A stretch of DNA of 64,000 nt, taken from NCBI GenBank assembly GCA_944325495.1, contig CALVAD010000001.1, forward strand, positions 186,001 to 250,000, read 5' to 3'. Under the pieces are notes generated by a model. It searched no databases, was not told the DNA's origin, and worked only from the letters and a program-made list of their open reading frames with translations. Made by a program: the position numbers and the translations under genes. Below, piece after piece: positions 1 through 10,964 of the stretch (position 1 is the stretch's first letter; each line of letters begins with the position of its first letter). The stretch comes from an uncultured Bacteroidales bacterium (lineage in GTDB: Bacteria; Bacteroidota; Bacteroidia; Bacteroidales; UBA932).

Positions 1-37
1 CGAAGTCCCTGATTATTTGCGGCCGCGTGTCCTTCAT
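1..37 (-). CDS. possible 5' end of a divergent gene (partial)
   Basis: An ATG at 37-35 on the minus strand opens a frame (MKDTRPQIIRDF...) that leaves the window. A TAATTTTG promoter-like box lies six bases upstream. Only 12 codons are visible, so no product can be named, and it could be chance. Confidence 0.25.
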   Translation of the reverse strand, partial: MKDTRPQIIRDF

Positions 38-43
38 GACACG

Positions 44-51
44 CAAAATTA
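44..51 (-). promoter_or_regulatory. minus-strand TAnnTTTG box
   Basis: TAATTTTG on the minus strand matches the Bacteroidetes -7 consensus TAnnTTTG. No TTTG -33 element is seen at the expected 20 bases, so it is weaker than the clostripain and rlmN promoters. Confidence 0.3.
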
Positions 52-117
52 CAATATTTCCGCGAATGCCGGTCCGGGCGGTCTTGGTGCCGTCATTGTA
101 ATTTTCGGACGGATTTC

Positions 118-149
118 TTTGCGGAAGAATAAAACAACATCTAACTTTG
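118..149 (+). promoter_or_regulatory. promoter of the C11 protease gene, probably leaderless
   Basis: TTTG at 118-121, 20 bases, then TAACTTTG at 142-149, an exact match to the Bacteroidetes -33/-7 arrangement. The ATG at 155 follows after only five bases (CTGCG), so transcription should begin at or next to the start codon. Confidence 0.65.
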
Positions 150-154
150 CTGCG

Positions 155-1384
155 ATGAAAAGACTCGCGCCCATACTGGCATTCGTGCTGTGCTTCCTGC
201 TGGCTGCGTCCTGCAGCCGGGACGGGGAATTCGACCCGGAGAAAGGCTACAGGCATGTGTTCATCTACTGCGGGCTGGGGTACAACAATCTCAGCGGGTA
301 TCTTGACGACGATCTTGCCGACATCAGGGGCTCTGTTCTGCCGGATCTGAACCGGGACCTCGCCGTGGTGGCTTTCTGCCACAACACCGCCGCGCCTTCG
401 GATTTCAGCACGCCTTCGGCCCCGGTGCTGCTGCGTCTGTACCGTGACAGGGGAGCCGTGCATGCGGACACATTGAAGGTCTATCCGGAGGACATGGTCA
501 GCGCATCCGCGGCCTCGATACGGGAGATGATGCTCGATGTCAAGGAGCTGTTCCCGTCCGAAAGCTACGGGATGCTGTTCTCCTCCCATGCCAGCGGCTG
601 GATTCCCGTAGGTTACGGCAGTGCCGGGGAGCGCGCCGGGGTCATGCTGACGAGCCGTGAGCCCGATCCGTCGCTGCCGCTCACCAAGACGCTCGGGGCG
701 CAGTATGCAGGCTCCTACACCAATTCCATCGAAATCGACGTGCAGGAATTCGCGGAGGCGCTGCCCATGCATCTGGACTATATGATATTCGACGCCTGCC
801 TGCTGGGCTGCGTCGAGGTGGCGTGGGAACTCAAGGACGTGTGCGACCTGGTCGCCTTCTCCCCGACCGAAGTGCTGGCCGGAGGCTTTGCCTACGATAC
901 CCTGATCAAGAACCTCATGGCCGGGACTGAACCGGATATCGAGGCCGTATGCCGGGACTATTTCGAGATGCGCGACAGGATGGACGGCCTGTACCGCTCC
1001 GCTACGGTCACCCTCGTGGACTGTTCAGAGCTCGACGCTCTTGCGGAGACCTTCAGGCTGATTGTGACCTACGGCCGGAACGAGCTGCCGCGGATTGACA
1101 GGGATTCGGTGCAGAAGTATTTCTATGACGACGGCAGTTTCTATTTCTTCTATGACCTGCGCGACCTGGCCTTGGCCATGGGCACAGATCCCGCGCTGCT
1201 CGACGAACTCGATGCGGCGTTGGAAAGGTGCGTGGTCTATCATGCCGAGACTCCGACGTTCTTCAATCTGGAGCTCGAACGCTGCTGCGGGCTGAGCGTG
1301 TACTTCCCGTCGGAAGACTGGCCGAAGCTGAACGGATATTACCGCACCCTCGGATGGAACGAGGCCACCGGACTGGTGCAATAG
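155..1384 (+). CDS. clostripain-family (C11) cysteine protease lipoprotein
   Basis: Predicted cell-envelope cysteine peptidase. The start at 155 is chosen because it gives a clean lipoprotein signal (MKRLAP..., hydrophobic core, LAASC lipobox with Cys at about residue 20) right behind a strong promoter; the frame is open further upstream but without signal features. The C11 catalytic motifs are present: SSHASGW with the active-site His, and later DACLLGCVEVAWEL with the active-site Cys. The length (409 aa) fits small Bacteroidales C11 proteins. Known members cleave after basic residues and often self-activate; the substrate here is unknown. tdk follows after 20 bases, so the two may be co-transcribed. 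Confidence 0.85.
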   Translation: MKRLAPILAFVLCFLLAASCSRDGEFDPEKGYRHVFIYCGLGYNNLSGYLDDDLADIRGSVLPDLNRDLAVVAFCHNTAAPSDFSTPSAPVLLRLYRDRGAVHADTLKVYPEDMVSASAASIREMMLDVKELFPSESYGMLFSSHASGWIPVGYGSAGERAGVMLTSREPDPSLPLTKTLGAQYAGSYTNSIEIDVQEFAEALPMHLDYMIFDACLLGCVEVAWELKDVCDLVAFSPTEVLAGGFAYDTLIKNLMAGTEPDIEAVCRDYFEMRDRMDGLYRSATVTLVDCSELDALAETFRLIVTYGRNELPRIDRDSVQKYFYDDGSFYFFYDLRDLALAMGTDPALLDELDAALERCVVYHAETPTFFNLELERCCGLSVYFPSEDWPKLNGYYRTLGWNEATGLVQ

Positions 1385-1404
1385 CTTAAGTATATTTTAT
1401 AATA

Positions 1405-1983
1405 ATGTATTCAGAAGGACACAGGAAGTCGGGCTGCATCGAGGTGGTGTGCGGCTCGATGTTCTCCGGAAAGACGGAGGAACTCATACGCCGCCTGCGC
1501 AGGGCCCAGTTCGCCAATCAGAAGATAGCCATCTTCAAGCCGGCCATCGACAGGAGGTATTCCGACGTCGAGGTGGTCTCGCATGATTTCCATAAGATAA
1601 GTTCGACTCCGGTGTCTTCGGCGTCCGAGATGCTGGATGTCCCCGAAGACATCCAGGTCGTGGGCGTGGACGAGGCCCAGTTCTTCGATGAGAGCCTCGT
1701 GGATGTATGCCAGACTCTTGCGAACAGGGGAGTCAGGGTCATAGTCGCGGGACTGGATACGGACTTCAAGGGCGTGCCCTTCGGCCCGATTCCAATGCTG
1801 ATGGCCGTGGCGGAGGATGTACAGAAAGTCCATGCGATCTGCGTCAGGTGCGGCAGTCTCGCAAACTATTCCCACAGGCTCAGCAAGAGCGAGGACCTCG
1901 TGCTGCTCGGGGAAAAGGATGTCTACGAGCCTCTGTGCCGCGACTGCTATCTGAAGGCGGTGGCGGAGGAGGAAGGCTGCTGA
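1405..1983 (+). CDS. tdk: thymidine kinase
   Basis: Type II thymidine kinase, phosphorylating thymidine to dTMP with ATP in the salvage pathway. The 192 aa match the family length. Walker A is [10 protein letters not shown] near residue 14, the DEAQFF motif carries the lasso/catalytic acidic residue, and two CxxC pairs (CVRCG and CRDCY) near the C terminus form the structural zinc site. The start follows the protease gene by 20 bases. The stop overlaps the next start in a TGATG junction, indicating translational coupling. Confidence 0.95.
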   Translation: MYSEGHRKSGCIEVVCGSMFSGKTEELIRRLRRAQFANQKIAIFKPAIDRRYSDVEVVSHDFHKISSTPVSSASEMLDVPEDIQVVGVDEAQFFDESLVDVCQTLANRGVRVIVAGLDTDFKGVPFGPIPMLMAVAEDVQKVHAICVRCGSLANYSHRLSKSEDLVLLGEKDVYEPLCRDCYLKAVAEEEGC

Positions 1984-2465
1984 TGGACAATCTGTCCGGC
2001 ATCTTCGCCCGCAATTGCTCGGTCCGCCGCATAGACAAGACAGCGGCGGACGCTTTCCTGAATGCGAACCACAGGCTCGGCGCTACCGGAGGCCGGTACC
2101 GCTACGGCCTTTTCGTGCAGCGCAGCACGGGTGCGGCCGAAACCTCACTTCCGGCGGGGAGCCTCGTTGCTGTGGCGGTGTTCTCGAACGCCCGCCGCTG
2201 GCTCAAGGACGGACGCCGCATAAGCTCCTACGAGTGGATACGCTATGCGTCATTGCCAGGAATCAGGGTGACCGGAGGCATGGGGAAGCTGCTGCAGGCA
2301 TTCATGGACGAGGTGCATCCCGATGATGTGATGAGCTATGCCGATGCTGATTATCCCGACGGCGGAGAGGTGTACGCCCGGCTCGGATTCGTGGCAGAAG
2401 GCATGGTCGAGCGTGCGGGGCATCGGAATATCAAGTATCGGCTGAAGGTGGAGCCGGAATATTGA
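1983..2465 (+). CDS. GNAT-fold protein resembling Mom-like acetyltransferases
   Basis: A 160-aa protein whose start overlaps the tdk stop by one base. An early FLNANHRLGATGG segment, a central strand (GSLVAVAVFS), a GGMGKLLQAF loop-helix resembling the acetyl-CoA pyrophosphate site, and a late SYAD...YARLGFV segment follow the GNAT order. The pattern resembles Mom-like GNAT proteins of phages and mobile DNA, some of which modify DNA bases; this is recognised by motif order, not by a search. The substrate is unknown. Linkage to tdk may mean nucleotide or nucleic-acid chemistry, but that is inference. A long hairpin begins 18 bases after the stop. Confidence 0.55.
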   Translation: MDNLSGIFARNCSVRRIDKTAADAFLNANHRLGATGGRYRYGLFVQRSTGAAETSLPAGSLVAVAVFSNARRWLKDGRRISSYEWIRYASLPGIRVTGGMGKLLQAFMDEVHPDDVMSYADADYPDGGEVYARLGFVAEGMVERAGHRNIKYRLKVEPEY

Positions 2466-2483
2466 TATTGAATTGATATGGTC

Positions 2484-2553
2484 GGCGGAGGGTGCCCGCT
2501 TCTGGCAGGCAGGGGATTTGGGGAGAGCCTGCCAGGAGCGGGCACCCTCCGCC
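2484..2553. repeat. 27-bp-stem hairpin between convergent genes (family copy A)
   Basis: Arms 2484-2510 and 2527-2553 pair over 27 bp with a single G-T wobble around the 16-base loop AGGGGATTTGGGGAGA. The inner stem GGCAGGC/GCCTGCC and the loop are shared with hairpins at 8845 and 57846, while the outer stem differs. It lies between the stops of two convergent genes, so it probably serves as a bidirectional terminator. No T run follows. Confidence 0.85.
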
Positions 2554-2614
2554 TCCTGTTGCAAATATTCTATCAGTAGATGCCTGCTGCTGATTCCGCC
2601 CTGTTTCAAATATT

Positions 2615-3115
2615 TCAGCCGTCAGTTTCCGTTTGCCGGCAGCTGTCCGCCTCCGGCTGGCGGCAGATTTCTTCGGCGATGAGGCGCACCTGTTCGTAGT
2701 CGTAGCCGCGGGAAAGCGCGTATTTCAGCAATTTGAGCTTTGCTGCGGGGTCGCCTTCAAGGCTCTTCCATTTGGACTCCATGAGCCTGCGCAGCTTCTG
2801 GCCGGCGCGGTCGCCGTCTATTTCAGAGACGGCCTCGGCGATGATGTCCGCGGGTATGTGCCTGGCTCCAAGAGCGAAGCGTATCTTCAGCGGCCCCCAT
2901 CCGGTGATGCCTGATTTCTCTCTCGCGAATGCGGCCGCATACCGTCTGTCGTCGACGAAGCCTCCGGCGATCAGTTTGCCGAGAATCTCCTGCGCCGCCT
3001 CCATGTCGCCCTCGAGGAGTTCCGCAGCCTTCTTCAGCATGTCGGAGCTGCAGTATTCGCGCCTTGCGCATTGGCTTTCGAGACGGTCCAGTATTTTCTT
3101 ATGTTTATCTTCCAT
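2615..3115 (-). CDS. recX: RecX-family regulator of RecA
   Basis: A small, largely helical protein of 167 aa that binds RecA filaments and modulates recombination and the SOS response. The frame shows the repeated three-helix pattern of the family: a paired segment with DMLKKAAEL...GFVDDRRYAAAFAREK, then GPLKIRFALGARHIP and a final LLKYALSRGYDYEQV repeat. The start MEDKHKK at 3115 is preferred because it forms a TAATG overlap with the stop of the patatin gene; the frame extends 12 codons further without support. It is the last gene of an rlmN-patatin-recX operon, convergent with the GNAT-like gene and about 3.5 kb from recA. Confidence 0.88.
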   Translation of the reverse strand: MEDKHKKILDRLESQCARREYCSSDMLKKAAELLEGDMEAAQEILGKLIAGGFVDDRRYAAAFAREKSGITGWGPLKIRFALGARHIPADIIAEAVSEIDGDRAGQKLRRLMESKWKSLEGDPAAKLKLLKYALSRGYDYEQVRLIAEEICRQPEADSCRQTETDG

Positions 3116-5562
3116 TAGAAATCGAATCCGAATGATGCGTATATGCCCCACTTCTGGCTGTTGGACCAGTGGAAGTTCAACTTGACGGGCCCCGCCACGA
3201 AATCGTAGGCCGCCTCCGCGCCGAAGGCCCAGCAGTCCGGGGCGAACTCGGAGATGAAACGCGCCGGACTGTCGTTGCTCTCGACTATGCCCGCGAGAGC
3301 GGAGACATAGAATTTCCTTGCCGGGCGGAAGCGGAATTCCAAGGTGGCGGTGACGAGATATTCGTCGGCCATCATCACGTTGTCTATGCCGAAGAACGGA
3401 ATCTGGCTGTCGGTGTATCTGCCTGCGATGGCCCCGCCGACGAAGTTCGTGTGCAGGACCGAAAGATCCTTGTAGATATGGCCTTCGCTGTCCACGGTGC
3501 TGCCGGTTGACAATACGGTCCTGACTCCGGCCTTGGGGATTATGGCGAACCTGTCGGAGAGTGGCAGGACCGTCCTCAGGTTCGCGGCCGCCGTAATCAC
3601 CGGATTGAACGAAGGGTCGCCGGCTTTCAGGAAGTCATAGTTGACGCCGAAGGAGAGGTCCGTGCCTTTCGAGGGATAGTAGAAGTCGTCGAAGGTATAG
3701 AGGCGTCCGGTCGCGAACGCTCCGATGTAGTCGCCCCTGAGCGCCTTCTCGGACAGGGCCCCTTCTATCACCGAGCCGAGATGGGTGTTACGGTTGAGGT
3801 TGATGTACTGGTTCTTGACGCCGACTTCAAAATTCAGTCTGGTCCAGCGCACGTCGGTCAGATAGACCATCTCCTTGTGGGTCCAGTAGGACGCGTCGTA
3901 GCTCAGGTCGTCGCCCGGCGTGCCCAGGTTGCCTTTGTAGCGCGATACGGACGCCTTCACGTTGATGGCGGGGAAGCGGGCGAAATCGAGCGAATAGTGG
4001 AGGTCGGCCTTGAGGTTCTGTCCGAGCTTGGCCGTGAAGTTGAGTTTCGAGCCGGTCATGCTGTTGGTGTTGAGACCGAAGTTGAACAGCACCGATGCCC
4101 ATTCTTCGGTGTCGATGCGGACCCCGAGTCCTATGTTGTGGGCCGGGGCCTTGACGAAGTCGAACACCAGGCTGTACGGTTCCATGGCGCCGAGCATCGA
4201 CCAGGTCACGGATGCGAAGGCCCCGGTCGCCTGGAACTTGCTCATCACGTCGTCGAGCTCGCGCTTCGACACTTCGTCCCCTTCGCCGAAAGTCAGCAGC
4301 TTGGAGATTATGGCGGCTTCCTTCTCGCTGACGCCCCGGAAGGAGATGTCTCCGACCAGGACGGAGGTCTCTGCAAGGTTCACTGCCCGGTCCGGCGACG
4401 GAGCGTCCGCAGCCCCGACGGCATCCCTCAGCCGCAGCAGCTCCGCGGATTCCGCCACCGCCGCTTCGTAGCCGCGCCGTATCAGCGTGTCCACCGCGTC
4501 GCGGCTGAAGCTCATCATGTTGTATTCGCTGATGGAGGGCTTGATCAGGATGTCCGGCAGCCTTATGTTCTTCTGGAATGAGTCTCCGCCCAGCATGTCG
4601 ATGAACTGCCATACGATGTCCACTATGTTGTTGACCTCCTCGTAGCCAGGCTTGCTGTCGGACAGGTCTATGCCTATTATGCAGTCGACTCCCGCGGCCC
4701 TGGCCAGGTCGGTCGGGAAGTTGTTGCGCGTGCCTCCGTCCACGAGCACCATCCCGTCCGTCCTGACCGGCTCGAACAGTCCGGGGATGGACATGGTGGA
4801 GCGCATCGCGGTATTCAGGGAGCCGGAGCTCCAGTTCCTGGCCTTCCTGGAGACCACGTCCGTGGCCACGCAGACGAAAGGCACCGGGAGGTCGGCGAAA
4901 GAAAGGCTGTCCTGCCAGCCGACGGTGAGGCTCGACAGCAGATTGTTGACATTGAAGCCGTAGGCGAAGCCGGAAGGGAGCGAACCCAGGAAAGTCTGCC
5001 GCCGGTATCCGGGACCTTCCGCCATGCGGCTGTCGAACACTTCGCGGGCGGTGTCGAAGGGGATGGAGACCACATAGCGCGAATTGTACATCTTCATCGA
5101 GTAGGGGATGTAGACGGGGTCCACATAGTCGGAGAGCATCACGTCCCAGTCCTGGCTGCGGAAGAGCTGTTCGAGCTCGCCGCTCCTGTAGCCGACGGCG
5201 TACATGCCTCCGAGCATTCCGCCTATGCTCGTGCCGCAGACGAAGTCCACCGGCAGTCCGATTTCCTCGAGATATTTCAGCGCGCCGACCTGTGCGGCCC
5301 CCTTCGCGCCGCCTCCCGACAGCACGAGGCCGACGGTCGGCCTGCCTTCGCGGCGGCGTATGTCATCCATGCGGGCGCGCACCTTGCGGAAGAATGCCGA
5401 ATCGGCTCCCGGAGTCACGCTGTCCATGGTCAGTCCGTTGGGATATTCCTGGGCGGCGGCTCCGAGGGAGCACAGCAGCATCATTCCCGATGCGAGTGCC
5501 GCCCGGCAAGCATTCCGCAGGCCGCCATGATGTCCTGACCTCTTGATGTCCTGATCGTGCAT
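3115..5562 (-). CDS. patatin-like phospholipase fused to an Omp85-type outer-membrane barrel
   Basis: An 815-aa protein with an N-terminal signal segment, a patatin domain and a C-terminal beta-barrel. The patatin signature is complete: GGGAKG oxyanion loop, GTSIGG nucleophile elbow (Ser) and DGGTRNNFP (catalytic Asp). After about residue 430 come a POTRA-like segment and alternating aromatic strands ending in ...GIYASFGFDF, the terminal-Phe pattern of outer-membrane barrels. This is the type Vd autotransporter (PlpD-like) layout, suggesting a surface or periplasmic lipase. The ATG at 5562 is chosen because it supplies a basic n-region before the hydrophobic stretch, although it overlaps rlmN by 82 bases; a start at 5484 (ATGATGA overlap with the rlmN stop) would leave almost no signal peptide. 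Confidence 0.85.
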   Translation of the reverse strand: MHDQDIKRSGHHGGLRNACRAALASGMMLLCSLGAAAQEYPNGLTMDSVTPGADSAFFRKVRARMDDIRRREGRPTVGLVLSGGGAKGAAQVGALKYLEEIGLPVDFVCGTSIGGMLGGMYAVGYRSGELEQLFRSQDWDVMLSDYVDPVYIPYSMKMYNSRYVVSIPFDTAREVFDSRMAEGPGYRRQTFLGSLPSGFAYGFNVNNLLSSLTVGWQDSLSFADLPVPFVCVATDVVSRKARNWSSGSLNTAMRSTMSIPGLFEPVRTDGMVLVDGGTRNNFPTDLARAAGVDCIIGIDLSDSKPGYEEVNNIVDIVWQFIDMLGGDSFQKNIRLPDILIKPSISEYNMMSFSRDAVDTLIRRGYEAAVAESAELLRLRDAVGAADAPSPDRAVNLAETSVLVGDISFRGVSEKEAAIISKLLTFGEGDEVSKRELDDVMSKFQATGAFASVTWSMLGAMEPYSLVFDFVKAPAHNIGLGVRIDTEEWASVLFNFGLNTNSMTGSKLNFTAKLGQNLKADLHYSLDFARFPAINVKASVSRYKGNLGTPGDDLSYDASYWTHKEMVYLTDVRWTRLNFEVGVKNQYINLNRNTHLGSVIEGALSEKALRGDYIGAFATGRLYTFDDFYYPSKGTDLSFGVNYDFLKAGDPSFNPVITAAANLRTVLPLSDRFAIIPKAGVRTVLSTGSTVDSEGHIYKDLSVLHTNFVGGAIAGRYTDSQIPFFGIDNVMMADEYLVTATLEFRFRPARKFYVSALAGIVESNDSPARFISEFAPDCWAFGAEAAYDFVAGPVKLNFHWSNSQKWGIYASFGFDF

Positions 5563-6524
5563 GTTATTCCGTTGCTGTTGAGTCTGTCCCTGAATGCCTC
5601 CATGACCCCGTCCGCGCTGCAGTCGTAGGGGAAGTCGGGAATCTTGTGGAAGCGTATGAGATTCACGCGGCATTCGAGCCCGCGCAGCAGCCTCGTCAAT
5701 GCGTCGGCGTGCCTCTTGTCGTCGTTGAATCCGGCGAACATCGTGTATTCGAAACTTACGCGGCGCTGTCCGCTGAAGTCGTAGCCGCGTATCAGCCGTA
5801 TGACCTCCTCGGCCGGGTACGCCTTCTGGACAGGCATCAGCTCCAGCCGCTCCTCCGGGAACGCGTCGTGCAGGCTGACCGCCAGATGACAGCTCTGCCC
5901 GTCAAGAAACCTGCGCAGCACGGGTATGACGCCTATGGTGCTGAGAGTGATGCGCTTAGGGCTCCAGCCGAAACCCCAGCCGGCCGTGAGCACCTCGATG
6001 GCGCGGCTTACGGCGTCGTAGTTGTCGAGCGGCTCGCCCATGCCCATGAACACGGCGTTGGTCAGTTCTGCGCTCTCGTCGATGCTGATGAACTGGTTGA
6101 GGATGTCGGCGGCGTCGAGATTGCCGTGGAAGCCCTGCCTGCCCGTCATGCAGAAGCGGCAGCCCATGCGGCAGCCGGCCTGCGAGCTCACGCAGAGGGT
6201 CCTGCGTTCGCCGTCAGGAATCATCACCGCCTCGACCGACGACGCCTCGGGTCCGGAAGGTCGCCCGCAGACGACGGGGAACAGATACTTCCTCGTGCCG
6301 TCGGAGGAGGTGACGGACGCCGTCGCCTCGCAGGTCCCGAGCTCGAACGCTCCGGAGAGGGCTTCGCGTGCGGCCTTGGAGATGTTCACCATCCTGTCCC
6401 AGCTGCGTGCGCGCTTCGAGTACAGCCAGTCCGCCAGCTGCCTGCCGACGAACGGCTTCAGCCCGCACGCGACTGCGGCGGTTTCGAGTTCCTTCAGTGT
6501 CTTTCCGAGCAGTTTCTCTTTCAT
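5481..6524 (-). CDS. rlmN: dual-specificity 23S rRNA/tRNA adenine C2-methyltransferase RlmN
   Basis: Radical-SAM enzyme methylating A2503 of 23S rRNA and A37 of some tRNAs. At 347 aa it has the family length. The SAM cluster motif CRMGCRFC (CxxxCxxC) is present, followed by CMTGRQGF, GMGEPLDNYD and the SLHDAF segment. The C-terminal DIMAACGML carries the Cys that resolves the methyl-transfer intermediate. It is first in an operon with the patatin-barrel and recX genes. A near-perfect promoter sits with its -7 box only five bases before the ATG, so the message should be leaderless. Confidence 0.95.
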   Translation of the reverse strand: MKEKLLGKTLKELETAAVACGLKPFVGRQLADWLYSKRARSWDRMVNISKAAREALSGAFELGTCEATASVTSSDGTRKYLFPVVCGRPSGPEASSVEAVMIPDGERRTLCVSSQAGCRMGCRFCMTGRQGFHGNLDAADILNQFISIDESAELTNAVFMGMGEPLDNYDAVSRAIEVLTAGWGFGWSPKRITLSTIGVIPVLRRFLDGQSCHLAVSLHDAFPEERLELMPVQKAYPAEEVIRLIRGYDFSGQRRVSFEYTMFAGFNDDKRHADALTRLLRGLECRVNLIRFHKIPDFPYDCSADGVMEAFRDRLNSNGITCTIRTSRGQDIMAACGMLAGRHSHRE

Positions 6525-6529
6525 AACAT

Positions 6530-6561
6530 CAAAAATACCTCATAAAATCTATTTTCCCAAA
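6530..6561 (-). promoter_or_regulatory. rlmN promoter, probably leaderless
   Basis: On the minus strand, TTTG (6561-6558), 20 bases, TATTTTTG (6537-6530), then five bases (ATGTT) to the rlmN ATG at 6524. Spacing and boxes match the Bacteroidetes consensus exactly. Confidence 0.7.
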
Positions 6562-6599
6562 AACATCGGCCGCGGCCGGCTTCTAAGGAAAAAAATCCC

Positions 6600-6607
6600 T
6601 ATCTTTG
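6600..6607 (+). promoter_or_regulatory. recA -7 box
   Basis: TATCTTTG matches TAnnTTTG and lies 63 bases before the recA ATG, giving a leader of roughly 55 bases that contains a small GC-rich inverted repeat (GGCCGGCGCGGTGCCGG). No clear TTTG -33 element. I see no obvious LexA-type box. Confidence 0.5.
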
Positions 6608-6670
6608 TCCTGGCCGGCGCGGTGCCGGAAAACTTGACTATTAAAAACTTTTATTCAACAACAAACGATT

Positions 6671-8817
<2,147 letters not shown>

Positions 8818-8844
8818 GCATTTTCCATACGGTCCGCAAGGGCA

Positions 8845-8912
8845 CGGAAGCGAGAACCTCCCCGGCAGGCTTTTCCCAAATTCTTTGCCTGCCGGGGAGG
8901 CTCTCGCTTCCG
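8845..8912. repeat. 26-bp-stem hairpin between convergent genes (family copy B)
   Basis: Arms 8845-8870 and 8887-8912 pair over 26 bp with one mismatch (A-C on the plus strand, a G-U wobble if read from the minus strand) around a 16-base loop. Read on the minus strand the loop is AAAGAATTTGGGAAAA, like that of copy A, with the same GGCAGGC/GCCTGCC inner stem and a different outer stem. It sits between the trpS stop and the stop of the S46 peptidase gene. Confidence 0.85.
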
Positions 8913-8920
8913 CATTCCGA

Positions 8921-10927
8921 TTATTCTGCGAATTCCAGTTCGTTGAGCAGGGCTCCGGCGCCGCAGACCTTGTCCATGACGAACAGCAGGTAGCGTATGT
9001 CGAGGCAGATGTTGCGGCAGAAGGCCGGGTCGAAGGCTATGTCGCTCATGGTCCCTTCCCATACGCGGTCGAAGTTCAGGCCGATGAGGTTGCCGTCGGC
9101 GTCGATGACAGGGCTGCCCGAGTTGCCTCCGCTCGTGTGGTTGGTCGCGATGAAGCAGACAGGGACATCGTCATAAAGCCCGGTGGCGTAGAGCTCGCGA
9201 AGCTTCTGCGGCACGTCGTAGTCGAATATGTCGGGATTGTCCTTCTCCATTATGCCGTTCAGCGTCGACACGGGCTTGTACCATACGCCGTCGGCGGGCG
9301 CGTAGCCGGCCACATTGCCGTAGGCCACCCTCAAGGTCAGATTTGCGTCGGGATAGAAGGCCTTGTCGGGCTCGAATTCCATCTGTCCGCGCATGTAGTC
9401 CTTGTAGAGGGCGGTGATTTCGCCGTTGATGCGCCTGTATTCAGGCAGCAGCACATTGTTGTAGTGGTCCGCGAACGCCTTGCGGAAAGCGTATGCCGGA
9501 TCGTCCGCCGCATCCGTGAGTTCTCCCTTCGAAAGATCCCCGCCGAAGACGGCGTCGGCCCACGCCGGGATGCTGCCGTAGCGTACCATGGAGGAATCGA
9601 AATATGCGGGCCGGAACTTCTCGGGAACATTTTCGGCATAGGCGCCCATTACAGCGATGAAGCACTCCTTGTCGAGCGGCAGCCACCAGTCCTTGTAGAA
9701 GTCGGAGGCGAGTTCCTCCCTGTCTTCCTCCGCGGCGTTGCAGTATGCCGTGGCGAACCCGGGCAGCTCCACGGTCAGCGCCGTCTCGTAGGTGTATTCG
9801 CGGGCGAAGTTCAGCGGTTCGAGCACCTTGTAGAGCGAGTCGAGCCTGTCGAGCAGGCCGTCGTAGCGCGTGCCGGCCGCCCATCCGGCGAATCCCGCCT
9901 CGTAGGCCTCCTTCTCCGCCACGGTGCCGTTCCTTTCGATTCCGCCGGCCTCTCCCTGCCACTTCTTCCATGCGTTCGACACGCTGGCGTACTTCGAGGA
10001 GTAGCGTATCCGCAGGTCCTGGCTGCTGTCCATGTATTTCTTCATTATCTCCAGCCTCATGGTGCGCAGCGCGATCTTGGCGGGATCGGAAATCTCGCCT
10101 ATGTAGCGCACCTCGTCGGAAGTCACGTATTCGCGGGTGCTTCCCGGGAAACCGTAGATGAAGGTGAAGTCGCCCTCCTGCACGCCGGCGGTGGATATCC
10201 TGAAATATTTCTTCGGCCTGTAGGGCACGTTGTCCTCGCTGTATTCGGCCGGCTCGTTGTCGGGGCCGGCGTAGATGCGGAAAATGGAGAAGTCTCCGGT
10301 ATGCCTCGGCCACATCCAGTTGTCGGTGTCGCCGCCGAACTTGCCTATCGAGGAGGGCGGAGCACCCACCAGGCGCACGTCGGTGAACTCCTTGTAGACG
10401 AAGAGGAAGTACTGGTTGCCGTAGTAGAATTCCTCCACCGAGGCGCTCAGACCCTTTCCTGCGGTTTCGGCCGCTGTCACGAGGCTGTCGATTGCAGCCT
10501 GTCCGTCGGAGGCCGACGATACTTCGGCGGTCACGTCCTGCATGTATTCGAGGAACTTCACGCTGAGACCGGGGTTCGGCAGCTCCTCCTCGCGGCTGAG
10601 GGCCCAGAATCCGTCGCGCAGGTAGTCGTGCTCCACGGAACTGTGCTTCTGGATCTGGCCGTAGCCGCAGTGGTGGTTGGTGAACAGCAGGCCTTCAGGC
10701 GAGACGACCTCGCCCGTGCAGCCGCCGCCGAACAGCACCACGGCGTCCTTGAGCGAAGCCTGGTTGATGCTGTAGATGTCCTCGGCTCCGAGGGTGAAGC
10801 CCTTCTCGTGCATGTGTTCTATGCGCTGCGAGATCAGCATGGGCAGCCACATTCCTTCGTCGGCGCGGACTGCCGGCAGAAGCAGGGCGATGGCCGCCAG
10901 CGCGGCCGCGATTTTCCGTATCGTCAT
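8921..10927 (-). CDS. S46 dipeptidyl peptidase, DPP11-like (Asp/Glu-specific)
   Basis: Periplasmic serine exopeptidase removing N-terminal dipeptides, used by Bacteroidales to feed on peptides. The start at 10927 gives a standard signal peptide (MTIRKIAAAL...AVRA). The family triad region is visible: NHHCGYG with the catalytic His near residue 87 and GGNSGSPV with the catalytic Ser near the C terminus. Eighteen residues after that Ser is Arg (GLNFDR); in characterised enzymes an Arg at this position marks DPP11 (acidic P1), whereas DPP7 has Gly. At 668 aa it is slightly shorter than typical. It follows pdxA by 37 bases. Confidence 0.9.
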   Translation of the reverse strand: MTIRKIAAALAAIALLLPAVRADEGMWLPMLISQRIEHMHEKGFTLGAEDIYSINQASLKDAVVLFGGGCTGEVVSPEGLLFTNHHCGYGQIQKHSSVEHDYLRDGFWALSREEELPNPGLSVKFLEYMQDVTAEVSSASDGQAAIDSLVTAAETAGKGLSASVEEFYYGNQYFLFVYKEFTDVRLVGAPPSSIGKFGGDTDNWMWPRHTGDFSIFRIYAGPDNEPAEYSEDNVPYRPKKYFRISTAGVQEGDFTFIYGFPGSTREYVTSDEVRYIGEISDPAKIALRTMRLEIMKKYMDSSQDLRIRYSSKYASVSNAWKKWQGEAGGIERNGTVAEKEAYEAGFAGWAAGTRYDGLLDRLDSLYKVLEPLNFAREYTYETALTVELPGFATAYCNAAEEDREELASDFYKDWWLPLDKECFIAVMGAYAENVPEKFRPAYFDSSMVRYGSIPAWADAVFGGDLSKGELTDAADDPAYAFRKAFADHYNNVLLPEYRRINGEITALYKDYMRGQMEFEPDKAFYPDANLTLRVAYGNVAGYAPADGVWYKPVSTLNGIMEKDNPDIFDYDVPQKLRELYATGLYDDVPVCFIATNHTSGGNSGSPVIDADGNLIGLNFDRVWEGTMSDIAFDPAFCRNICLDIRYLLFVMDKVCGAGALLNELEFAE

Positions 10928-10964
10928 GTCTCCAGTCTTGTCGTGTTGGTGGGACGCGGCCGCG

